Shown here: one piece after another, positions 48,415 through 58,200 of the stretch
Layout: every line of letters begins with the position of its first letter
Position numbering within the stretch: position 1 is the first letter of the stretch
Assembly: GCF_040802235.1 (NCBI RefSeq)
Contig: NC_133158.1
Coordinates: 14,472,001 to 14,536,000, forward strand
Reading direction: 5' to 3'
DNA length: 64,000 nucleotides
Source: Manis javanica
Lineage: Eukaryota > Chordata > Mammalia > Pholidota > Manidae
Position numbers and translations under genes: made by a program
Notes under the pieces: model-generated
What the model was told of the DNA's origin: nothing
The model's input: only the letters and a program-made list of their open reading frames with translations
Database searches by the model: none

Positions 48415-48710
48415 ATATCATGGATTGGGTGGCTTATAAACAACAGAAATTTATTTCTCATAGTTCTGGAGGCTGGGAGATCCAAGTTCAAGGCACTGGA
48501 AGGTTTGGTTTTATGGTGAGGCCCGGATTCCTGGTTCACAGATGGCTCTCACTCTGTCCTTACACGGTGGAAGCTCTCTGTGGTCTCTTACAAGGGCACT
48601 AATCCTGTTCATGAGGGCTCCACCCTCATGAGCTAATTGGCTTCCAAATACCAGCACATGGGGATCAGGTTTCAACATGACTTTTGAACGGACACAAACA
48701 TTCAGTCTCT
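48415..48710. repeat. Medium-reiterated repeat, family not assigned
   Basis: GGGTGGCTTATAAACAACAG, AGTTCTGGAGGCTGGGAG, CTCACTCTGTCCTTACACGG, CATGAGGGCTCCACCCTC and ACACAAACATTCAGTCTC. It is related to 45295-45760 and to the sequence around the 40.8-kb solo LTR. Confidence 0.6.
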
Positions 48711-50408
48711 GTCTCTATCCATCTCATCTGTAACTATTCTTTTTGGTCTCAGGAACATTGCTTTATACAACACCTGCCCAGAATGCATGGTAGGGGGTGA
48801 TAGTAAATGTTTTTGAGGAATCAAAGATCCCTGCTGCTAGTTTTACAGTCAAATTAATGTGCTTTTAATATTCCCCAGTATGATCAAATTCACTGATTCA
48901 CAAAATGCAGTTTTCTAGTTATTACCATGTTGAATCCTCACCTCACCTCAAAAGGAATAAAAATTAAAATACAACAAATGCCTGTAATGCCCAATCAGTA
49001 GATGTTAATATCAACTTGAGTTTTGTATTTAAAAGAAACTAAATCATATGCAATATAAGAGGTTCTAGAAATGAGAGAAGCTTATTCTTTCAGCATGTGA
49101 TATATTAAATTGACATTCAAATAGTCACTTTTGTTGCTTCGTTTCAGGCATTAATCCAATGAACACAACAGTGTTTAACAAGGAAAAATGTCACATTTTA
49201 GTGTACCCTGAGAAGGAAAAATGTATAAGGATGTCATTTGCTAAATGGTAAAAGTCAGAGGTATTCTCTTTTTACTTTCACTTTATACAGCCTTGGTCAG
49301 TTCTGGTACTCCATTCCTCAACCAGCACTGAGCAGGGGAAGTGGCAAAGAGCGGAAGCAATTTGCAGAAGGGATGTTCTATTTTTCGTTTACACCTTCTT
49401 CATCACAGTTCCATCATTCCTCTGTTGTGTGGTATTATTATCAACGGTAGCCTGGGCACAGCTGGTAGGGCCAGAGTCATTCTCCGAAGGGGAAGCAGAA
49501 AAACAAAACAAAGCAAGGGAACCGTGCATTTTCTCAATTTCCAAATTTGCTGCTTTCATAGTCTTTCATTTTTGATAGAATATAAATGTAAAGACTTTTA
49601 TACTCTTGAATAACCATAATTATATCAATTTTTTATGCTTTTGGTCCCTTGGTAGTAAATATTAATACAATAAAGCTTTAAATGTCTAATTGGAACTAAA
49701 TATAGCTCCTTCAAATTCTCTGATTGGCTTTTTTTCTATTTTCATTCTTACTAAATTTTACCTTAAACTGTAAATGTTGAGAAAATTGCTTCATAGGACA
49801 ATACGGTACTTAATATATTGAGAAGAAAACCAGTTACTTTTGCTTATGCCTTTCTAGAATGGCAGTGGGTTCCTACTATTGCAAATTACAACTATTAGAG
49901 AAGAAAGCTCTATCCTTTGGCTATTTGGTTTTAACCCTGAAACAAAAACTCCTTTGTATTCTTAAAGATTATTGAGAATGAATAGTGCCCTGTTGTCTCA
50001 ATTTTTATATCCTCCTTACTGTTTTTTTAAATGCATTTCTAATGATGATGAAATCTTTACTATGTAACTTTACTATGCAACTATGCCATCTGCCTAGTAC
50101 AATGGAGTCTGCTTACAGTGTGATATAAATGGCAACCTTGTATTTATAAATGTTCACCTTTTTTCCTATTTATATTTAGACTGTCCTTTGTTTTCTGTAT
50201 TCTGCCTACCCCCAAAGTCAGAAATTTTAGTGTGTCAAAGAATCAGAAAATCTTCTCTTAAGCAATTAAACAATATTTCCAAGTCTATTTGCTAATTAGG
50301 CAAGCAATAAATGAAAGAGAAAATTGCCTAAATTTCTTAAGGCTTAGCTAGGTGGCTGTTCAAAAACAAAACACAAATAAGACAACCTCCATTTTAACAG
50401 GGTTAACA
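48711..50408. other. Intergenic, nothing recognised
   Basis: AT-rich; no gene seen. Confidence 0.4.
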
Positions 50409-50536
50409 TTGATGCCAGATAAAATACTGAGAACACTCAATTAAATCTGAACTTCAGACAATAAATGATATTTTACTTTAAGTATGTCCCAAATATTGCT
50501 TCTCCTATATTTTTATTTGCTAAATCGGGCAACCCT
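50409..50536. mobile_element. Palindromic MITE (MER53-like), second copy
   Basis: GATGCCAGATAAAATACTGAG, TAAGTATGTCCCAAATATTG and ATTTTTATTTGCTAAATCGGGCAACCCT (split here by mutation). It is related to 11027-11158. Confidence 0.65.
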
Positions 50537-51045
50537 AAGATTGATGCCTTTTTTTTCTTAATACTATCAGTACTGTAACTGAAACCCCTGCTGTTTTCAT
50601 AAGTTAGAAAGCAACAGCATTAGCTCAAAAAGTGGAAATCTTAAGTTCTGAGTAACAAAAGTTAAATCAATTTTATCCATCCAGAACTGTGCAAACAAGG
50701 TTTATAGGTTTCAGACAGTGCCTATCGACAACCACATATCCCAGCCAGGAAGAAACATCAGTTTTTGTTAACTTGCATGCAATTACAGTACTTGAGCTCT
50801 ACATTTTTCAGCAGACCTAGGAAACAGAATAGGATTGTTTTTCATCATTCTCTTTCTCAATCACAACTTAAATTCCAACATCCTTCATCAAGAAGTTCAA
50901 CTGTTGGATCTTTTCAGTGTTAGAAGCTGTGCACATGGCTCTGTGTATCTTTAGTAAAAATTCCTTCCCATCCACTAATATTACTTCCTTATATGTCAAA
51001 GATCTAGAAACAGCATTCAACCTCAGCTCATTTGTGTCTTACATT

Positions 51046-51200
51046 TATTTTAAAAATATTAAGTATCTATAAGGTGCCAGGCACCCAATTAGATGTTAGA
51101 AACAGAGGGCAAGTAAGTCACAACAAGTCAGCAGTAAAATGTGTGCTTTCTTTCAAAAGACTTGCACCCTATGAGGCAGATAGAATAGAAATTACTATTG
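51046..51200 (-). repeat. L2 LINE 3' end, reverse orientation
   Basis: AAGGTGCCAGGCACCCAATT and GTTAGAAACAGAGGGCAAG. Confidence 0.5.
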
Positions 51201-51779
51201 ACATGTTACTGGTGAACGAGTTAAGTGCTCAAGGAGTACAGAGTCTTACTAAGATTTCCTGTTTGGGAAGTAAAGAGCCAAGACTTCAGTAATGGTCGCT
51301 GGCTCAGGCTCAGGACACTCCCCAGTCCCCAGTATTTATTCAAAGGAAATCACAAACTACTTTGAATCCTGACCCCTCCATTTCCCAGGAGCAAAAAAGG
51401 AAAGCATCTTGAATCTCTATAATGTTCACATGCTCTTAAAAAGTGGAACAGGTGCTCTCTGGGTGTTGGAGAAGAGACCTGAGTGGGAGGTAATGATCCT
51501 GAGCAGTCGCTGTAACAAGACTGTGGAAACCGGAGCGCACGGCCAGGGAGATGGGTGCCGCAGGTGACTCATCAGAGATGGCTTGGTTTTGGACCTCCCG
51601 ATATTTTTCTTCAGGGTTGGGTGTCAGATTTCCTTTGCATTTTTGAACATCAGCCCTCTTGTTCATTTCCAAATTTTTCTGGTTTCGCAGCCCTCACGCA
51701 AAGCCCCTTTTCATGCCGGAAGCTAGTCAATGGCAGCGGGTCAGGCAACGATACGCAGCTTTAAAAAAAAAAAAAAAGA
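51201..51779. other. Upstream flank of the KBTBD8 CpG island
   Basis: A 15-bp A-run at about 51763-51777 marks the sharp change from AT-rich flank to CpG island. No exon is recognised. Confidence 0.4.
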
Positions 51780-52016
51780 GCCGGGGACCAGGAGAGAGGC
51801 CTAAAATGGGGAGATCTGCACTTGAAGAGCTATCCCCGCTCCAGCCCCAGAGTGACAGCTCTACTCAGCCAGAAGACTACCTCTTCCGGCGGGCACTGCG
51901 CGCAGCACAGACACAGGCCGGCGCGCGCCCTGCGCTCCACCTCCGCCGGAGCCGGCCAGTGGGAGCTGGGCTCGGGCCTCCGCCGACTCGCACCACGCGG
52001 GAGCCGGGGCGGTAAA

Positions 52017-52032
52017 ACTACATTTCCCGGGG
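52017..52032 (+). promoter_or_regulatory. ZNF143-type promoter motif
   Basis: ACTACATTTCCCGGGG closely matches the ACTACA-N2-TCCC core that ZNF143 binds in many CpG-island promoters. It lies about 190 bp upstream of the KBTBD8 ATG. Confidence 0.55.
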
Positions 52033-52052
52033 ACCCCGTGCGCACACGGGGA

Positions 52053-52057
52053 CCAAT
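52053..52057 (+). promoter_or_regulatory. CCAAT box
   Basis: CCAAT in the context GGACCAATCG, paired with an inverted copy (ATTGG, 52110-52114) 57 bp downstream. Such CCAAT boxes are NF-Y sites in TATA-less promoters. Confidence 0.5.
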
Positions 52058-52161
52058 CGACGGCAGGAGCTCGGCGGCCGAGGGCGGGGCCGGGTGCTCA
52101 GGCCGCCCCATTGGCTAGGGGGAGCCTTGAAGAGCCGGAACCCGGGAGCGAGAGAAGCGAA

Positions 52162-52179
52162 ATGACATTTTCTCTCTAA
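52162..52179 (+). other. Possible 5-codon upstream ORF in the KBTBD8 leader
   Basis: ATG ACA TTT TCT CTC TAA (MTFSL) ends 28 bases before the main ATG, with A at -3. It matters only if transcription starts upstream of 52162, which the promoter boxes suggest but do not prove. If transcribed it could modulate translation. Confidence 0.35.
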
Positions 52180-52207
52180 ATAGCTGGAGCCGGGGCCCCG
52201 TCGAGAA

Positions 52208-52223
52208 ATGGCCGCGTCGGCAG
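52208..52223 (+). CDS. KBTBD8: KBTBD8 coding exon 1
   Basis: Sixteen coding bases encode MAASA plus the first base of Asp6, followed by the donor GTGGGT at 52224. The exon is tiny and lies inside the CpG island, so an ORF search alone would miss it. The choice rests on the in-frame junction with exon 2 and on the Kozak-like context GAAATGG. Confidence 0.9.
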
Positions 52224-55200
52224 GTGGGTCGTGCGGCGGGCAGGGAGGTGTGTTGGCGGGGGAGCTGGGCGGGAGACCAGGCTCGGGCCGCGCGCCGAAG
52301 AACTGGCCACAGGGAGGCAGAGAAGGATGGAGGTTGGGGGGGATGAGGCGAGGAAGGATGGACGGCACGGAGGCGGTGGGCGGTCCGGCCGGACTGGCAC
52401 GGGGGCGCCGGCACCCGCTCTCAAGGCGGTTGAGGGGGCACCGGCGGCCGCCACCGGTCGGGCGTCGTCTGTAGGCCCCTGCCCTCCGCGCCCGGCGCAG
52501 GCACCTCGCCCGCTCTGCGAGCACGTCCCTCGGCGGGCACCGGGCTGCGCCGACCGGGCTCCCGGAGGGGCCGGCTGGTGTTGGGACTTGCATCGCAGCT
52601 CGCTCTTCCCCAGGTCCTACCCCGCGGCCCCAGTTCCCGTGTCTGTCCATATGTATATGTACCGGGCGGCTGGGAAGTCAAGCAAACGAACAGAAAAACC
52701 CGTGACGCCGTTAACTGGCTCCAAACTTCTTGTGGTTGTACGATTTTTCTCCTAGATTTAAGTAAGTCTTCCCCAACACCGAATGGGATTCCATCTTCAG
52801 ACACAGCCAACGATGCCATGGACCCCTTCCACGCTTGCAGTATTCTTAAGCAACTCAAAACAATGTACGATGAAGGACAGTTGACAGACATTGTAGTGGA
52901 AGTGGATCACGGGAAAACATTTTCCTGTCATAGAAACGTTCTTGCTGCAATCAGCCCTTACTTCAGGTACGATGATGGTAGATGGATGTCCTCACCGGGT
53001 TCCCTTTCTCCCTCAGTATTGCCCACTTGATTATTATACTGAGATGCAAGAAAACAGGCCCTATTTTATTAAGCCCTTGTTTTTGACTTGAGGGATTCTT
53101 GTAGAATTCAGGTGGTTGGTTTTAAAGTTAGTGAACGTAATTTTGTTTGTTTCAGGTAAATGACCTGAAAATCTCTATTGTGCTACCCAATATGGCAGCC
53201 ACCAGCCACATATGGCTAAATTTCAGTTATTTAAAACTAAGTAAAATAGAAAATTCAGTTCCTAAGGCATATCTACCACATTTAAATTGCTCAATAGCTA
53301 CATGTAAGTAGTGGCTGCCACACTGTACAACCCAGATATAGAGCATTTCTATCACTGAAAGTTTCATTGGACAGTACTGATCTAGAATGTGTTCCAAAGA
53401 CTTACCTATGATACCTACTTCCTTGGTGCATGTAACTCTTTTGGAGTTTAAAACATTTCTTTTAAAATAAGTTATTTTTATTTTCTATTCTTTTGAAAAT
53501 AAATTACCATTTAATAGTTTGTTTTCATGCCATGAGGTTAAAAGCAGGGAAATAAAAATGAATGCAAGATAGTTCCTATGTGCTTTAGACTCCAGACTAC
53601 TGATGATTTATTTGCAAAATTTCCACAAGTATTTTTAAGCTCAGTTTTTTTCGTTCATATTCATCGTTGTGTATCTTTAAACAGTTTAAAAAGGAAAATT
53701 CCCAAAAGAAATTCATCCTCTAAGAAAAGAGGATGATAGAGGGAATTTCCTCCTTGAGTCTAACTTATTTTGTTTCAAGTACACACTTTTTAAAGCCTTT
53801 ATATTAAAAAAAAATGTTGCATGAATGACAATGAAATAATTTTCACAGCCACACTGTCAATGTGCTTTTTCCTTCCGAAGATGCTTACCTTTATAGGGCC
53901 TATTCCAGAGAGTAGTTCCTGGTTCCTCTTTCTCAGAATACTGGGTTAAATATAGTTACTTCAGTCTGTGGCTTGTGATGTAACCATTTAGACTTGCCTA
54001 AAGTAGGTCATTGGACTATTACATATTAACCATCACGAGGTAATAAGCTGGAAAGAAAAAAAAAGAGAGACTCATATACACAGAAGGTATGAAGTTTGGT
54101 GTGGTAATGGAAATTGCTTATGAGACTCACTTAGCCACACTGTGCATTAGCTATGATTAGACCTCTAATGTATTTACATATATGTTACAATTACTGCTTA
54201 CACTGGGCTAAGCTTACTTTACTTATGTTGCTTTATATAATCTTTACAATTCTTTCTGCTTGGTTGTTTTTCCCAGTTTACATGTGCAAAAAACTGAGGC
54301 CTAGGGAGGTTAACTGACCTGCCTGAGTCATCCATCTAACTAGTAAGTGGCAGAGGCTGCATTTGATTTCAGAGCCAGGCTGCTTACTCACTATATGACT
54401 TTCAAGGAACAAGAGGGGCCCTCTTTAAAGTTGCCTTTTGGAAGTTTTTATTGTATATTAGATTTGAATAGTAAAAACAAAATCACACACATTGAAACTT
54501 CAAGTGAAAAGGTCTGCATCTTACTGAAATGTAATATTCTGGCTTATATCACTTAAATGTCGTACTTTAGTTAACTAAAGTTAGTTTTGAAGACTTAGAC
54601 AAATTACTTGAAGTACGCAACAACAGATTTTCTTAATTTCCAAGCAGTTAAGGAAATGCTTGGAACACTTCCCAAGCATAAGTTATGTGAATTCAAATAA
54701 AGCTATTTGGCTGGAAAGCTTAAGGATTAGGTTCTTGATCTCACGGTGGAGGTTTTTGTACAGAAGTTTCTTGGCACCAGTACTGCTCCTTATGTGACAT
54801 CTAGAAAGACGTACTTAAGAGTTTCTAAGTCTTGCATCACTGGTGGAAGAATTAGAATAGCTTGATATCTGGTGTGGCTGTTTCACAGTCTCAGTGGCTT
54901 GTTAGAATTAAAACTCATATAATTATTAGAAACTTACTGCTGCTCAGGATTTTGTGTGAGGAAGTGCTCCCACTTTATATAGAGTTTACATAAAGAACCT
55001 ATTAGGACAGGAGAGATTGAGTGTCTCATGTCTCCCATGTGTGAGACCAGCTTACTCATCAGCAGTAGTTCCCCTGATAAAGGGACATGAGCTAATGTTC
55101 CCCTTTGGGAGTTAATCTGCTTAACGAAGGGCTTTATTCTTCTTTTTAATTGGTAGCTATATAACTGAGATTTTCAGCACCTGAGTCAAAAAGCAGCTTA

Positions 55201-58200
55201 TATATTGGAGCATCTAGTTTTCAGTTATCAAAAAACCCTTGCATATGTTAAACTTAAAAATTTACATTGCAGAAGTAAACCTCAGACTCAGAGATGGTTA
55301 ACTCAGGCAGCAAGGTGGGACCTGTGCCCATGTATACCTACAAAGTTTCTCATTTGTATTTTAAAATTAATTTCATGTATTTGGCGGAGGCTTTAAAAGT
55401 GGAAATCTTTCCATTCAAATATATTTTTCATAATATAGCACTTAAAAATAAAATAGGAGGGGTCTGGATCTGATTAATCAACTCTATCACAAAAATTAAG
55501 TCACTTCAATTGACATTGATTAAACATCTTGGGGTACACAGCTTTTTCTCACAAGGTTTTTAAAAGAACTTTTAATTTGGTTCTTATATTAATTTTAAGA
55601 GCAGCTTAGAAAGAAGCCTTCAAGGAGGGAAAGAAAGGAATATGATGTTTGTAAATGACAATAAAGAACCAGGCTTTTGGCTACTTAGTGTTTGGCCAAG
55701 AAAGTCATATAGATGCACAGATATTTTAAATTAAAAAAAAAAGCTTGGTTTCATAAGCAAAAGTTTGGAATATTAAAATAAATTACATCCAAAGAATTGA
55801 TTAATTCTTAAACTCTAGAAGTAAGCATTATAATAACCCTGTCATAATCTTATATACAGATATAAATAGGAAAAATATGGTAACTTGGGGGAAATTATAT
55901 TTCTTTAAGCAAAAGTTTTCAAAATGTCCAAAGATATTGAAGTGATTGATGTTCTTTGTATTTCTTACAATGATTAAGTAAACATTCACAAGATAATAGT
56001 TTTAAAAATGAGTAGGTAGAGAATATGAACTTCTGTAGGATGTCTTGTTTTTCTAAGATGGAATTTATGAAGATATATTTGGGGACAAGTTGCCTTGTTA
56101 ATTTCCACTGGGATATGAAAAGTTTTTAGACAGTCTTTATGTGCTAATGTATCACACTGAAACCCTATTGGTATTCTTCAGCTTTCTGATTAAAGATCTC
56201 AGGTCCCTAAGGCAACTGACCTGCAGCCTGGATAGGGGCTAGAATATTCTAAGCCACCTTTTTGTGGTATATTCTTCTTTTCTCAGAGTTGGCACAAAGT
56301 GGACTGGTCCTAAGAATAGAGGTTTTAAGATTAGCCAGACTAAGTCCTTCTGCCAGCTGATCAACTTTTATCCTGATGCAAAATATCAGGAAACACATGA
56401 GGAAATATTTTTCAGTTTCAAAAGGTTATCTTTGTGGTAATGTTACACTTCTAAAAATTTGCCACAACAATTTTTACTTGTAGTGCACATATAATATTAA
56501 CTACCTTTTCCTTTCTAGATCCATGTTCACTAGCGGCCTTACAGAAAGTACTCAAAAAGAAGTTCGAATAGTCGGTGTTGAAGCTGAATCAATGGATTTA
56601 GTGTTGAACTATGCCTACACCTCCAGAGTTGTTCTGACAGAGGCCAATGTTCAAGCCTTGTTCACGGCAGCTAGCATCTTTCAGATTCCTTCCATCCAGG
56701 ACCAATGTGCTAAGTATATGATCAGTCATTTGGACCCGCAGAATTCGATCGGGGTCTTCATCTTTGCTGATCATTATGGCCATCAGGAACTCGGAGATCG
56801 ATCAAAAGAATACATTCGTAAAAAGTTTCTGTGTGTCACCAAAGAGCAAGAGTTTCTCCAGCTGACAAAAGACCAACTGATAAGTATCCTAGACAGTGAT
56901 GATTTAAATGTAGACCGAGAAGAGCACGTCTATGAAAGCATTGTAAGGTGGTTTGAACATGAACAGAATGAAAGAGAAGTGCACCTTCCAGAAATTTTTG
57001 CCAAATGCATACGTTTTCCTCTGATGGAAGATACCTTCATAGAGAAAATTCCACCTCAGTTTGCACAGGCTATAGCCAAAAGCTATGTAGAAAAGGGACC
57101 ATCCAATACCAATGGCTGTACTCAGAGACTTGGGATGACTGCATCTGAAATGATCATATGTTTTGATGCTGCCCACAAACACTCAGGAAAGAAGCAAACA
57201 GTGCCTTGTCTAGATATAGTCACAGGAAGAGTGTTTAAATTATGCAAACCACCAAATGACCTACGAGAAGTTGGGATTCTTGTATCCCCAGATAATGACA
57301 TTTATATCGCAGGAGGGTACAGGCCAAGCAGCAGTGAGGTGTCCATCGACCATAAGGCAGAAAATGATTTCTGGATGTATGACCATTCCACCAACAGGTG
57401 GCTATTCAAACCATCCTTGCTTCGAGCCAGAATTGGCTGCAAACTGGTATATTGCTGCGGTAAGATGTATGCAATTGGTGGTCGTGTTTATGAAGGTGAT
57501 GGGAGAAACTCACTGAAATCTGTGGAGTGCTATGACAGCAGAGAGAATTGCTGGACAACAGTTTGTGCCATGCCTGTTGCAATGGAGTTTCATAATGCAG
57601 TGGAGTACAAGGAGAAGATATATGTCTTACAGGGTAGGTGCCTATGTGACTTATTCTTCTTGCAATGAAAACAGGTCAAACTGGTTTGTTTACTTATTCT
57701 AAAACAGGTGTTTGTTCCTGTTAATTGAGGAATACCTCTGGCTTTCTTATCATAAACTATCTGTTGGAATAGTCTGTTCTTTAAAGGACTTGTAAGTAAA
57801 CTTCTGAATCAAAAAAGGCAGATATTTTTAAGTTACTAAAATGGCTCTTACTTTTTTATGTTCATATTGTTTTTTGACATATGGAATAAGTATTTTTGAG
57901 AACATTCTTTAATAAGTAACAGTTCAGCATTTAGGAAAAACTGTTTCGCAGCTGTTTTTAAGACTTTAACAAGGAAGCAGGTTTGATATGTGACTTTTTG
58001 CTGTTCAGTAATATTGAAAAAAGAGATGTACAACTACTTTTCTTACAAAACTTACTGGTTTAGTTTAAAAGAGAAAAAAGAACAAAGCATCAACTAAAGT
58101 TATACTCTCCTGTTGCCAGAGAATTTTATATAAGCTTTATGATTGCAAAGGTTATGAAACTCAATTACAAAGAGTTAGAAATTACAGTCTTCAGATTTAC

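Larger units (their letters stand above)
51780..52620 (+). promoter_or_regulatory. KBTBD8: CpG island and promoter of KBTBD8
   Basis: The stretch is strongly GC- and CpG-rich compared with the AT-rich DNA on either side, and spans the first coding exon. It carries no TATA box near the start. Sites visible upstream of the ATG are ACTACATTTCCCGGGG (52017-52032), CCAAT (52053-52057), GGGCGGGGCC (52082-52091) and ATTGG, an inverted CCAAT (52110-52114). The likely transcription start is about 52120-52160, inferred from the spacing of these boxes; it is not directly shown. Confidence 0.85.
52967..56518 (+). other. KBTBD8 intron 2
   Basis: A 3.55-kb AT-rich intron. It contains an old hAT-type element (53165-53385) and a MIR (54195-54390); I recognise nothing else in the remainder. 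Confidence 0.85.

Noticed and set aside
52018..52650. 210-codon minus-strand open frame and several others over the CpG island
   Set aside because: They overlap the KBTBD8 promoter and first exon in antisense. GC-rich, stop-poor composition explains them, and no domain is visible.
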